NCBI GenBank assembly: GCA_026261815.1
Contig: JAMPIT010000511.1
Location: forward strand, 310,001 to 374,000
Direction of reading: 5' to 3'
DNA: 64,000 nt
Source of the DNA: Monarcha castaneiventris obscurior
Lineage: Eukaryota; Chordata; Aves; Passeriformes; Monarchidae
Shown here: piece after piece, positions 21,735-32,609 of the stretch
Numbering within the stretch: the stretch's first letter is position 1
How the letters are laid out: each line of letters opens with the position of its first letter
Translations under genes and position numbers: made by a program
The notes under the pieces: model-generated
Told to the model about the DNA's origin: nothing
The model's database searches: none
The model's input: only the letters and a program-made list of their open reading frames with translations

Positions 21735-21922
21735 GGATGGGATATTGGGAAGGAATTGTTCCCTGGGAGGGTGGGGAGGGTGCCCAGAGCAGCTGTGGCT
21801 GCCCCTGGATCTCTGGAAGTGTCCAAGGTCAGGTTGGACGGGGCTTGGAGCAGCCTGGGACAGTGGAAGATGGGCTTTAAGGCCCCTTCCAACCCAAACC
21901 ATTCTGGGATTCTGGGATTCTC
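21735..21922 (+). mobile_element. CR1 3'-end fragment with duplicated tail
   Basis: Plus-strand tail: GATATTGGGAAGGAATTGTT, TGCCCAGAGCAGCTGTGGC, CAGGTTGGACGGGGCTTGG, AGCAGCCTGGGACAGTGG and CCTTCCAACCCAAACC. It ends in ATTCTGGGATTCTGGGATTC, the short tandem typical of the CR1 3' terminus. Confidence 0.94.
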
Positions 21923-22149
21923 CAGATGGCAGGACTGGTGCGGGAGAAGGAGAGGATGCTCTGGGCAGAGGAATTGCACAATGAGCTAAACCAGTGTGCA
22001 GGGGAAACGTGTCCAGCCCCCTAAAGCCAGGCTCAGCGAGGTAGGACCCACACTGAGCTCAGCAGCTGCTCTGGGTGAGCCTGAAGAGTGAAAATATGCT
22101 GTGAGTGCCCCATCCCTGCATCACCCCATGGAGATACCTCTGCACCTCA

Positions 22150-22240
22150 AGGGATTCCACAGAATCTTTGACACTGGAAAAGAGCTCTAAGATCGAGTCC
22201 CATTAACTGCACAGACACTTCAGCTGAGGCCACTGAACCC
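22150..22240 (-). mobile_element. Degenerate CR1 terminus
   Basis: Reversed and old: CCACAGAATCTTTGACACTG, GAAAAGAGCTCTAAGATCG, AGTCCCATTAACTGCAC. It matches the pattern of CR1 ends beginning CACAGAATCATTGAGGTTGG. The flanks 21923-22149 and 22241-22624 show nothing else. Confidence 0.6.
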
Positions 22241-22624
22241 ACCACAGCGTGTCACAAACAGAGACAGATGCCTTGGGGTGCCTTAACTGGGAGCTGCCAC
22301 CCATCCTCAGCAGCAAAATATTTAGGGAGTGGAAAAAAACCCCTCAGTCCCCATCTGCAAGAAACAGGTGAGAGCTGCTGTTATCTCATTTTCCCCGCAA
22401 ATTCTAACGGTGTAAAACTGCTCAGGTGTGCACAGTTCACCCCTCTGGTTCAGACCTGAAGGGATGTAAAGCAGGTAAATGGATTTCAGGCATCCCCTGT
22501 GGCTTCTGCATCAGAGTACCACGATTTTTAGGATTTCAGGTACAGGTGTGAGGCTATACAAGGATCAGGACTTGAAGAGTGAGTGTGGTAAGTATTGGTC
22601 CTTTTTAAAAATCCCATTCAATGT

Positions 22625-22770
22625 CTGCCAGAGCTCCAGGAGCATTTGGACACCGCTCCCAGGGATGCACAGGGTGGGATTGTTGGGGTGCCTGTGCAGG
22701 GCTGGGAGTTGAACTGGATGATCTTCGTGAGTCCTTCCAGCTCAGGGTGTTCCCTGATTTTATGACTCTC
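22625..22770 (+). mobile_element. CR1 3'-end fragment
   Basis: Same subfamily as the three copies at 38706, 57187 and 63629 but older: CCAGAGCTCCAGGAGCATTT, CACCGCTCCCAGGGATGC, GGGGTGCCTGTGCAGGGC, TGAACTGGATGATCTTCG, and TCCTTCCAGCTCAGGGTG. Confidence 0.88.
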
Positions 22771-23781
22771 CCATTATGAGACTTAAACAATTAGACAAAT
22801 TCTTGGTGAAAAGCTCCCTGTGAATGTCTCTGTGGGTGAGTGAGCTGTGTCTGTGCACAGCCCCTGGGAGCTCCTTCTTACCCTCAGCAGGCAGCTGTGA
22901 TTGGTGGTTCAGCATCTCCTCTGCCCCACTTGGCAGGCTTCTGGAGCGTTCCTTGCTTTCCTTTTCAAAATCCCCTCTCACGTTTCCAAGTGAAATCTCT
23001 CTTAAGGAAACAATTGAAAATCGAGGCTGCGGTGCCAGAAATCACAGAGCCCTTGGAGCTGATGCACAGGCAAGGAATGAGTGTCCTCACTGCAGCCCTG
23101 CTTCTTGGGCATCACCTCCTGGAAGGAACCCAAAGTCCTCATCACACGAGGCCAGAGGCAGAGAGTGAGGCAAAGGCTGTTCCAAACACCAGCAGGGTCA
23201 GAGCAGGGCTGAGAGGAGCTGGCAGAGCAGGGATCCAGCACAGCAGCTCCAGAAGCTCATCAGCCTGAGAGAAGGAAGCCAGCAGGAAACACGGGGGAAA
23301 GGCCAAAAAACACAACTGTGCTGCCTGGGAGGAAGCGGCTTGGAAAAGAGAAATCCAGGTCTGGAGGAATGTGCCCAGTGGCTCCATGACTCCGGAGCTG
23401 CAGGAAGCACTGCCTTGGCCAAGCCCTTGATCCCTGCAGAATCCAACCACGGCTCCTCTGAGCACAGGGATGGGTGTGAGCAGCTCGTGCCTGGGCTGGG
23501 CTCCCTCCCTGCAGGGCTCCGGAGCTGGGGGCTGGCAGTGCCAGCAGTGCTGAGACCCCACACTGCTGGGGCTGGGGTGTCCTGGGGCACAGCCACGGCC
23601 TGGGGGACACCTCTGGGGGCAGGAAAGGGACAAAGGCCCTGGGACAGCAGCACATCCCTGTGCACTGCTCTTCCCCAGGCTGCCCTGGCCTCTGCAGAGA
23701 GCTCCAGCCCTGGGGCAGTGCTGGTTCCACCAACATCCCTGCTCTGCACAGCGGGTGTTTGCACCCAGACCTGGCACCAGA
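22771..23781. other. Unique intergenic sequence, 1 kb
   Basis: No repeat family recognised. Long minus-strand frames (23142-24299, 23198-24139) enter this stretch from the purine array downstream and have no recognisable domain. Confidence 0.5.
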
Positions 23782-23877
23782 GTGGGTGCACAACCTTCGG
23801 GTGCTGCTGGTGACACTTCACAGAGACCTGTCTGCAAAACCTGGCCTGGAAAACACAGGGAGCAGCTGCTGGGGTGT
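23782..23877. repeat. 96-bp duplicated segment, copy A
   Basis: From GTGGGTGCACAACCT to GCTGGGGTGT. It matches 25982-26077 with 7 differences in 96 positions, no gaps, in the same orientation. It ends about 15 bases before a long purine array. Not recognised as part of a known family. Confidence 0.93.
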
Positions 23878-23889
23878 CCAAGACCCACA

Positions 23890-24064
23890 GAGAGAAGGAG
23901 AAGGAGAAGGAGAAGGAGAAGGAGAAGGAGAAGGGGAAGGGGAGAAGAGAAGAGAAGAGAAGAGAAGAGAAGAGAAGAGAAGAGAAGAGAAGAGAAGAGA
24001 AGAGAAGAGAAGAGAAGAGAAGAGAAGAGAAGAGAAGAGAAGAGAAGAGAAGAGAAGAGAAGAG
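23890..24064. repeat. (GAGAAG)n then (AAGAG)n purine microsatellite
   Basis: About 55 bp of GGAGAA hexamers (23890-23945) change into about 120 bp of a nearly pure AAGAG pentanucleotide. All purine on the plus strand, mirror-symmetric, so a candidate triplex former. The Glu/Arg/Lys-rich plus frames and Leu/Phe/Ser-rich minus frames are artefacts. Confidence 0.97.
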
Positions 24065-25981
24065 TTTCACTTGGAAGGGAGGTACAATGATCATGAGATA
24101 CAAGGTCACTGTCTGTGGACCTAGTGAGAACTTGCTCATTAAACACCCTGCAATCCATCAAGCAGGAGAGAAACAGGACCCAGAGTGGAACTGGGAATGG
24201 CACCAAGCTGGAGCAGGCACAAGGCACACCTTTATATGGAGAGAGGAACTTCATGACTTTAGCTAAAACAATTATGGACCTAGAATTTTGGTAAACCACT
24301 TTGATTCAAGCTCAGACATTGCCCAGGGAGCAGGAAGGACTGCAGGGTAGTTGGAGTACTCAGAAGTTCAGAAATTATGCCCCAAATCTTCATCCTGACC
24401 TCACCATGGAGGAGGAGAGCACAGCCAAGGCAGTACCTGCTGCTCCTGTGGACGCAAACCTGCAGCTGATTTCTCCAGCTTAGGCACAGCCCTGCTGGGA
24501 CTCTGCATGCTCAGGAAGGTTCATGTCACGTACCCTGGGACATACTGAGCCACTCATGATTTGGGAACCACTTTGGCTGTGTGAGAGAGGGAGGGAGGCA
24601 GCAGAGATCACCAAACCCAGCACCAGCAGAGCCTGCAGAGCCCCAGCTCCTCTCTCCCTCACCTTTGCTGAGCTGGCAGCTCATCATCTTCAGGAGCTCA
24701 TGCCCAACACCCCCTGGAAGCATTTTCCTGTGTGGAGACAGCTCAGTCCCATTTTCCAGCACAGTTCCATTTTCCAGCACAGCAGCCAGGTCCCTGTTGA
24801 TGACCAGCATGTACCAGGGTGGTGGCTCCCAGCCCTGCTGCTCTCCTCGCTCTGGGAGCTCTTGTTTGTCTCTTCTGATGGCAAGGCTCTTCAGCCCAGG
24901 GGCTGCTCTCAGCCCTCTCAGTGCTGGTCCATCCATCAGGGAGCTCCGAGGTAAGAAGAGATTAAACCATGATCCTTCCCCTGACCAAGCTGCTGCCGGC
25001 AGGGCCCCGAGGGAGGACACAGCTGGCCAGGGTTTGGGACCATGAGGAGTGTGGGACCTTGGGCAAACCCCTCTGTGTGTCCTGCTCCTCTGTCTGGGGA
25101 AAGGTGCTGTGATTTCCTGTCACTGGCGGTCAGCAGTGCCTGGCTGGGTGGGGGGAACTGAATCTGGAGGCTTTGGATCCAAACTTCTTCTTCCAGACCT
25201 TGTGGAGAGCCTCCACATTTCCCAAAGCACTGTCCATGAACAAGGAGCTCCACAGCCCCTCGGGTTCCTCCTCCTCCTCTGCCAGGCATGGAATAGGAAT
25301 GACTTTGTTTACTCGCCACGTTTAAGCCTCGTTCCCCCTTAGCTTCCTGCTTGTTCAGACTGTTCCCTCTTTATCTCCCCAGACAATCTCCATTGCCTTT
25401 GTTTGCCTTCCAGAAAATCCCTGCTCTTACCAGGCAGGAGGAAAAGCAAATTCAGCGGCTTCCTCTCACAAAGGAGGAGTTTGGAGGAGGCAAAGCCCAG
25501 GGCAAGGCAGCCCTGGGGTGTTTTGCTCACACCACGAGCCACAGGAGTGGGAAGTGCTCAAACCCACCTGTGCTGCATCCAGATCATTCTGCGGAGTGGG
25601 AGGGGGGATGGGAGCCAGGAGAGGCTGCCTTGGCCATGTGGAGAAGCAACAGAAACTTGTGGGGTTTTTAGGGGAGAAATTTCTTTATTGGTTCTTCTGA
25701 GTGGTTCTGAGCAACTTCCAAGCACACTCACAGCTCACCCCAGGAGTTCCCATCCTCACCAGCCGTGCACCAGCTCCCTCTGGGTGGAAATCCAGGAGAG
25801 CCTGGGCTCCCTCCTGCCCGCTGGCACTGATTTATTGGGGTGATGGAGCAGAGCTGTTTGGCCATTCCACCCTGGAGCAAAGAGGGCTCTCCCAGACTGT
25901 GCCTGGGCATGGTTGGGGTGAGCCCAGAGCAGGCACCACCCCCAGAGCTGTGTCCTGGCTGGGGGGAGGACAGGCACCTGT
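24065..25981. other. Unique intergenic sequence, 1.9 kb
   Basis: No family recognised. TTTATATGGAGAG at about 24231 is TATA-like but isolated. An 18-bp direct duplication around CCATTTTCCAGCACAG lies at 24747-24782. Open frames overlap in many frames with no domain. Confidence 0.5.
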
Positions 25982-26077
25982 GTGGGTGCACAACCTCTGG
26001 GTGCTGCTGGTGACACTTCCCAGGGACCTGTCTGCAAAACCCGACCTGGAAAACACAGGGAGCAGCTCCTGGGGTGT
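25982..26077. repeat. 96-bp duplicated segment, copy B
   Basis: Second copy of the 23782-23877 segment (about 93% identical). It ends about 10 bases before the (AAGGG)n array. Beyond the arrays the two loci have no further similarity, and upstream similarity stops at GTGGGTGCAC. Confidence 0.93.
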
Positions 26078-26084
26078 TGGGGAG

Positions 26085-26280
26085 GGCAGGGAAGGGAAGG
26101 GAAGGGAAGGGAAGGGAAGGGAAGGGAAGGGAAGGGAAGGGAAGGGAAGGGAAGGGAAGGGAAGGGAAGGGAAGGGAAGGGAAGGGAAGGGAAGGGAAGG
26201 GAAGGGAAGGGAAGGGAAGGGAAGGGAAGGGAAGGGAAGGGAAGGGAAGGGAAGGGAAGGGAAGGGAAGGGAAGGGAAGG
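26085..26280. repeat. (AAGGG)n pentanucleotide microsatellite, about 38 copies
   Basis: Practically perfect run of GGGAA units, all purine on the plus strand, with runs of three G every five bases. Candidate G-quadruplex or triplex former. Confidence 0.98.
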
Positions 26281-26489
26281 GTCAATCCTTCCCTATTGCT
26301 CCACGGTCTCAGTGTCCATGTTTGTCCCATGTCTCCATCTTGTTTCCCCTTGTCCCTGGCTCCCAGGGCTCTCTTCTTGTCCAAACTCTCCAGGGACAGC
26401 CCATCCTTTAACCCCTCAGCCCCCCTTGCTGGCCCATCTTGTCCCGCACCAGCCCTTCACCCCCTCACCAATAGAAAGGGCTGAGTCAA

Positions 26490-27347
26490 TGGTGGGCAGG
26501 ATCTCCAGGGCTGGGAAGAGCAGTGGGCAGGATCTCCAGGATTGGGAAGAGCAGTGGGGCAGGATCTCCAGGACTGGGAAGAGCAGTGGGCAGGATCTCC
26601 AGGATTGGGAAGAGCAGCAGGGCAGGATCTCCAGGATTGGGAAGAGCAGCACAGGATCTCCAGGATTGGGAAGAGCAGCACAGGATCTCCAGGACTGGGA
26701 AGAGAGCAGTGGGCAGGATCTCCAGGGCTGGGAAGAGCAGTGGGCAGGATCTCCAGGATTGGGAAGAGCAGTGGGCAGGATCTCCAGGACTGGGAAGAGC
26801 AGTGGGCAGGATCTCCAGGATTGGGAAGAGCAGTGGGCAGGATCTCCAGGATTGGGAAGAGCAGTGGGCAGGATCTCCAGGACTGGGAAGAGAGCAGCAG
26901 GGCAGGATCTCCAGGACTGGGAAGAGCAGCACAGGATCTCCAGGACTGGGAAGAGCAGCACAGGATCTCCAGGATTGGGAAGAGCAGTGGGCAGGATCTC
27001 CAGGACTGGGAAGAGCAGCAGGGCAGGATCTCCAGGACTGGGAAGAGCAGCAGGGCAGGATCTCCAGGACTGGGAAGAGCAGCAGGGCAGGATCTCCAGG
27101 ATTGGGAAGAGCAGGGCAGGATCTCCAGGATTGGGAAGAGCAGCACAGGATCTCCAGGACTGGGAAGAGCAGTGGGCAGGATCTCCAGGACTGGGAAGAG
27201 CAGCAGGGCAGGATCTCCAGGACTGGGAAGAGCAGCAGGGCAGGATCTCCAGGATTGGGAAGAGCAGCAGGGCAGGATCTCCAGGATTGGGAAGAGCAGG
27301 GCAGGATCTCCAGGATTGGGAAGAGCAGCAGGGCAGGATCTCCAGGA
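26490..27347. repeat. 31-bp minisatellite, about 28 copies
   Basis: Units contain GGGCAGGATCTCCAGGACTG and GGAAGAGCAG, of 28 to 34 bp. Length variants come from AGCAGCAGG, AGCAGTGGG, AGCAGCACA and AGAGCAG junctions. ACTGG and ATTGG types alternate irregularly. Spurious open frames of up to 459 residues cross this array and the preceding (AAGGG)n. Confidence 0.97.
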
Positions 27348-27399
27348 CTGCCTCGCTGTAGGGCTGGCAGGAGCTCGGCGGGCAGGGAGAGGCTCAGGG

Positions 27400-27920
27400 G
27401 TGTTTTGATATTGTAATTATTTTTATATTTTCCTCCTAATTACCGCCACGCGCCCCGTGCGTTCGTGAGAGATTCATTAGCTCCGTGCTTTAATCCAAAT
27501 AAACAATCACCTCCTTCTGCCCCTCCCTGGACCCCGACACCTTTTCATCCTTGAAAATTCCTCAGGCAGGAGCAGCACGAGCCCCTCAGCTCCAGGGGAG
27601 GCTGCCCTGGCTGTGGCTCCCCTCTTAGCCCAAAGGGAAGAAATAATGATGGAATTTAACAGAGTCAAAAGTGCTGAGGGATGTGAAGGGAGATACTTTG
27701 TAATATAGAAGCAAAACAGGGCAAAATTACCATCTTAATTGTATTAATGTTGCCAATTACAGGCAGAGTCCGTGTCGCTCAGCGGGAGCGTTCTGGGAGA
27801 GAAGGAAAGACAAATTATCTGCAAACTCCTTATTTTGTCTTTGTGAATTACCACCCCAAGGTCCTTAATTGAATCTCTAGTCCTGATCAGTGAACATTGT
27901 TCAGGGAGTGAATTAAGGGA
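27400..27920. other. AT-rich non-repetitive tract, candidate conserved noncoding element
   Basis: After 27.4 kb the composition changes from GC-rich arrays to AT-rich unique sequence with TAATTA-type motifs: TTGTAATTATTTTTATATT, CCTAATTACCGCC, TTAATTGTATTAATG, CCAATTACAGG, GTGAATTACCACC and CTTAATTGAATC. It also has CpG-containing words such as CCACGCGCCCCGTGCGTTCG. No coding frame. The composition suggests regulatory DNA, but conservation cannot be tested here. Confidence 0.3.
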
Positions 27921-27969
27921 AGGCCCTCCAGGCCTGCTCTGTTTTGTCCCAATTAACACAACCACCAGA

Positions 27970-28015
27970 TTTCTTCTTTTTTTTTTTTTTTTTTTTGGTT
28001 TTTTTGGTTTTTTTA
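27970..28015. repeat. T-rich low-complexity tract
   Basis: A T19-20 run followed by two GG-T6 blocks. It could be the reversed poly(A) tail of a retrocopy, but nothing recognisable follows. Confidence 0.85.
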
Positions 28016-28756
28016 AATGACTACATAGTGAAGAGTTAAGTTGGAGAAGAGAAGCTGGGCTTAAATAATTTAATTTCTGCCCAGAGCAGAGCTGGACGAG
28101 GGTGTTGGGTGCGTGGATGTCACTGTGCAGGTTGAGCCACCCCTTTGTGCACCACCAAAACGGGACAAAAAGCTGCTGAGGGCCCTGTTGGGAGTGTGGA
28201 ACCCCCTGATCCCTCCCCTGGTGGGCTCCTGCTGTGTCCCCACGTGGAGGGGAAGTCACAGGGACAAAGCCTCATCCCTGGTGTAGGATGGGACACCCCA
28301 CACTGGGGTGTTGCTGTCCCCAAAAGCACTGTGAGAGTGGAAGAGCTGCCCTTAGCCCAGCTCTGTGGAGTTGCTGCTGGAATTGAGAGTTTTGTGCCAT
28401 AGAAGCACAGAGGGACAGAGCTGCCCCTCCCTCTGAGCCAGTGTCAGGGATAAGCACCAGCCTCGAGAGTGGGGATGTGCCCTGTCCACTTCTGGCTCTC
28501 CTCACATGTGATAATTTTAGGCACTGCTTGGTTCAGAGTGATCTATTTAGAGGAAATTCCCAAAAGCTTGGTCCAGCTTCATCAGTCCTTTTGATTTTAC
28601 TGCATAAATTTGTGTGCTCCAGGAATATTTTGAAGTCTCTTTGAGTCTGTTTGTTCTCTTACGTAGTAAAGAAAGGAAGCAGCTACAGGTGAGTTTTCCT
28701 GCATGCTCCTGGGTCAGACCTGCAGCCTCTGGAATGCTTTCAGTTTATTGATGTTT

Positions 28757-28998
28757 TGACTGAAAGAGGGGAAATTTAGGTTAGGAACATAGAGAAATCC
28801 TTCTCTGGGAGGGTGCTGAGGCCGTGGCACTGCCCAGAGAAGCTGTGGCTGCCCCTGGATTCCTGGCAGTGCCCAAGGCCAGGCTGGATGGGGCTTGGAG
28901 CAGCCTGGGACAGTGGAAGGTGTCCCTGGACATGGCAGGGGGTGGAACAGGATGGGCTTTGAGGTCCTTTCCAACCCAAACCATTCCATGATTCTAGA
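28757..28998 (+). mobile_element. CR1 3'-end fragment
   Basis: Plus-strand tail: AGAAATCCTTCTCTGGGAGG, CTGCCCAGAGAAGCTGTGG, CAGTGCCCAAGGCCAGGC, GGAGCAGCCTGGGACAGTG, CATGGCAGGGGGTGGAACAG, CCTTTCCAACCCAAACC and ATTCCATGATTCT. Confidence 0.95.
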
Positions 28999-30800
28999 CT
29001 TAATCCAAGCCATGTAACTTAGGGTTAGCCCACTCTTGTACTGCTTAAAAATTACAATGTTAGAAGTGAAAAAAAAAACCCCAGATGTAAGAGGTTCCAC
29101 AGAGCCTGATTCCCTGTATTTTACTCTGGAAGGATGAGCTGGTTCTGCTCCTGGTTTCACACTCTTGGACAGTGAACAGCCGGGATTTGGGATTACAAGG
29201 AACTGACTGTTCTGATCTGGGCTGGGTTTTATTCAGGGGATTTCCTCCTTTCCCCTGCAGCAGCTCGAGCCTGTCTAGGACAGGGCTGCACATCTGCCGG
29301 GGCTGTGGTCAGGAGAGAGCCTGGCGTGGCTGGGAGGGCTGCTCCTCTGGAGAGAGCTCTCCAAGATCATCCTCACCCCTCCCTTTGCGCTCCCTCTGTG
29401 TCCTCGTGTGCCTCCTGCCCTGTCAGTGTCATTTTCAGGAGCAAGGATCTCTCAGGAGTGCAGGATCCAGCATGTCCTGGCCTTGGCCAGATCCTCAGGG
29501 TTCATTTATAGCAATTCCAGCAAAGTGCTCAGCACTTCTCGTGGGATGCCGAGGGAGAGGTGACGGCAGGAGAGCCCTGGATGGGATTCCTGGAAAGGAA
29601 GGGGATGATCCTCTGGAGCTGAACTCCTTCAGCCCCCACAGGCACATGGCAGAGCCCTGCTGAGGGTGTGCAAACAGGCACGAGGGGCCGTCCTCACAGT
29701 CAAAATAAATGCCCTGGAATTCTTTCCATTGTATCCCACTGAATGCAGAAGCTTGGATGATGAAGCCACGAATTCCAGAGCTGGGGCACCTGGAACGGCG
29801 CCGGCGAGGAAGGGGAAAAAATATTGTAAAACATAATGATCAAACAGTGGGGGAGAGCGAGGAGCGTGAAAACATCAAAAGTCGTGGCAATTGTTTTGGA
29901 TGAGAATGTTTTTAAGAGTCCCTGTTTATTTTGGACAGGAGGGTTCGCTTTGAACAATGGGTGAACTTTGCAAGGCAGGCAAAATCCACTCTCCTCACTA
30001 CGAGGAGCTGCTTTTCTCATAAAAAATACGTACAGATGTTTATAAAAATGGGGGGAAATGGGAAAACAAGTGTCTTGTTGTTTTGCTGTCTTCCCCTGGT
30101 CTTTCTCTCCCAGTGCTGGGTGAGATTTGCCCATTGTTGGTTGTGGGGATGAATTCCCTGGGCTCTCCAGGTTCAGGCACAGACACACACGCAGCACTAG
30201 GGTCCAGACCTTTATCCCTGTGCCACCTGGGTTACCTGGCACCCTCAGGAAACCCCACCCACTCCTCCTACACTATTTCTGGGTTTGTGCCTATTTTTGA
30301 TATTATAAAGGTGCCCAGGACACTTCGGATTTGCATTTTGTGTCTCACCAAGACATTGGCACGCAGAGATCTGGCCCCGTGGGTCAGGAATGGGGACACT
30401 GCAGCTAAATCAGGCTGGAGAAGCACCACGAGCTCGGGATTGGGGCTCCTGCTCTGCACAGCTCTCCAGGGGTCTGGTGGAGGCATCTCCAGTTCTCCTG
30501 ACGTGGGCTGGGGAATGCTCTCACAAAATTCTGCACTTTCACCCCTCTGCATGAATTTGGGTTGCAACCAGGTCTGTCCACTCGTGTGCCCAGGGAGTGG
30601 CCATGGCTGCAGGGCTGGGGAGCCCTGGGGTCTGTCCTGGGTGCCCATCCCACACGGCCCCTGCTGTGACAGAGCAGGACAGGAGATGTTGTCCCTTCCC
30701 CTGCCACAGTAACTCACAGCAGGGCACGATGAGCTGTGCCCTGTGCCTGCTCTTAGCAGGTCCCTGAGTTCAGTCTGGATGGTCACAGTGGCATCTCTGT
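28999..30800. other. Unique intergenic sequence, 1.8 kb
   Basis: No repeat recognised. The stretch 29780-29960 is AT-richer, with GGCGCCGGCG, AACATAATGATCAAACAGTG and GAACAATGGGTGAACTTTG words, and resembles noncoding regulatory DNA more than its flanks. The 163-residue frame at 29172-29663 has no recognisable domain. Confidence 0.45.
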
Positions 30801-30895
30801 CACGGAATCACGGAGTCCTTTGGGCTGGGACCTCAGAGCTCCACCCCATGTCATAGTCAGGGACACCTCCCACTAGTCCAGGTTGCCCAGGGCCC
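30801..30895 (-). mobile_element. Short CR1 terminus
   Basis: Reversed and truncated: ACGGAATCACGGAGTCCTTT, GGGCTGGGACCTCAGAGC, GACACCTCCCACTAGTCCAG. The end motif and the GACACCTCCCACTGTCC-like block are in the right order. Confidence 0.75.
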
Positions 30896-32106
30896 AGCCA
30901 AACAGCTCTGAGGCCCTGGGACACTGGTCTCTGCAGCAAAACCTCTGACATCCCAATTTTAGTTCTGCTGGAGGTTTGCCCCCGGTGCTGGGGGCTGGAG
31001 GGTGACCAGAGGCCTCAGAGCAAGAGGCACCAGGCTGGTGATGCCACAGAAGTGCCACGGTTGGGCCAGCAGGAGGTTCCTGAAGACACGGAAGGCTGGG
31101 ATGTGTCTGGGGAGGCAGAGCTGCCCCTGGTGCTGCCCTCAGCTGAGCTGCTCCATCCCGAGCACACAGCAGCACCACTCAGGGCATCTGCTGCTTTTCC
31201 CTGTGCAAGAGACAACCTGGAGATGTTCCATGAACCAGAAATGTTTCTCCAGTGCTGATAAATATGGGATGTTCGTGGCAACAACCAGCAAAGGACGCAA
31301 TCTCCAGAAGAGCCCAGGCAGAATTTTGTGCCTTTTTGTGCAGACATCAAAGGAAAGCAGCACCACCCTGGGCCGCAGCCCCTGAACTGCTCCTGCCTGC
31401 GCTCCCTTCGTGGAAAACACCCTTACCTCACTCCTGCAAGGACCTGCTGACCTCCCACCAACACTGGGGCAGCCTGGTGGCCCTGCAGGACATGGGCTGG
31501 TCAAGAGGACTTTCCCCCGTGGCCCCTGGACAATGGTGAGCCGTTCCTGGAGTGCCCCGTACACTCCAGGATGCATTGGCCTCACAAGTTAAATATTTAG
31601 TCTTTCCTGAATCCAAATACTTCCCCAGCTCCTGGTTTTGTTGTTTTCACCCACTGGGCTTTGTTTCGCTGGACTGGAGCGGAGGGGTTTGGAGATAGGG
31701 ACTCTATTCTTGGCAGAAAGGGGAGGATTATGAACATTCCTTATCTCGGGAGTGGGTTTTATTGTGTGCCACTGCTCAGGGTAACCTTAAAATAAAAGCC
31801 CTGCTCTGCCATTCTGGGCACTGTTTTGGCTGCCAGCCACCTGCACGGCCCTGGGAGCACAGACACAACCCCGGGGTCATCGGGGCCACTTCCACCCCTC
31901 TCCTGAATCTCTGCCATCCACTCACAAAGGCACTCCCAATCGGATGGAGCATCCAGCACATCCCTGGTGAGATCTGCAGCTTGGTTTCCAGCAAACCAGG
32001 GGTCAGAGCCTGTTTGGCTGCTCCTCCAGCTGCAGGGAAAGGGGTATAAATTATGGGGTTTCAGAGAGAAAAGCAGTTTGCTTTCCATGCAGAGAGAGTT
32101 CCCCAA
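30896..32106. other. Unique intergenic sequence, 1.2 kb
   Basis: No repeat family or exon recognised; several short overlapping open frames on both strands without domain signature. Confidence 0.5.
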
Positions 32107-32212
32107 TCCCTGTGTTCCCAGAGTCCCCAGTCCCTGTGTTCCCAGAGTTCCCAATCCCTGTGTTCCCAGAGTCCCCAGTCCCTGTGTTCCCAGAGTCCCC
32201 AATCCCTGTGTC
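32107..32212. repeat. 24-bp tandem repeat, about 4.5 copies
   Basis: Units TCCCTGTGTTCCCAGAGT plus CCCCAR or TCCCAA. Multiple of three, hence open frames on both strands. Confidence 0.93.
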
Positions 32213-32315
32213 ACCTTTCTGACACTTGTTACAGCTTCCCTCACCAGGGACTTTGGAGAGGACAGGACATGAGGCTTCCAGGCTTCTCTCTGGAAAATTT
32301 GCTCTGTGGAGTCCT

Positions 32316-32367
32316 GCATCCATGACTGTCCATGGCCTCCTGCATCCATGACTGTCCATGGCCTCCT
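32316..32367. repeat. 26-bp direct duplication, 2 copies
   Basis: GCATCCATGACTGTCCATGG followed by CCTCCT occurs twice without change. Confidence 0.92.
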
Positions 32368-32387
32368 GCTTGCCGTTTTCCTGGTGG

Positions 32388-32475
32388 AAGCTGTCCCTGC
32401 CCACAGCAGGAGGTTGGAATGAGATGGTTGCTGAATTTCCTTCCAACCCATCCCAACATTCCAATGCTCCGTGGC
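32388..32475 (+). mobile_element. CR1 terminus
   Basis: Plus-strand end: GAAGCTGTCCCTGCCCACAG, CAGGAGGTTGGAATGAGATG, TTCCTTCCAACCCATCCCAA and ATTCCAATGCTCCGTGG, matching the last 85 bases of a CR1. Confidence 0.8.
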
Positions 32476-32493
32476 TCTATCCAGTGGAACAGA

Positions 32494-32546
32494 AGTTCCC
32501 ATCCTTCCTGCAGGGATAGAGCTTCCCTGCAGGAAGGATGGGAACT
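32494..32546. other. Perfect 23-bp inverted repeat with 7-base loop
   Basis: Left arm 32494-32516 (starting AGTTCCCATCC) and right arm 32524-32546 (ending GGATGGGAACT) are exact reverse complements, separated by TAGAGCT. The arms contain a PstI site CTGCAG. They would form a stable hairpin in RNA or single-stranded DNA. No extension of the arms outside. Confidence 0.95.
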
Positions 32547-32609
32547 GAGTTACATCTTTCACGTTTTGTCCTTGGGTTTAGTTATAATCTATAAATGATA
32601 AGCCTCACA

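Noticed and set aside
24936..25319. 127-residue minus-strand frame with mixed composition
   Set aside because: No recognisable domain, competing frames on both strands, no splice context.
25982..27361. 459-residue plus-strand open frame
   Set aside because: It consists of (AAGGG)n translated as Arg-Glu-Gly-Lys followed by the 31-bp array; all three frames are open, so it is a period artefact.
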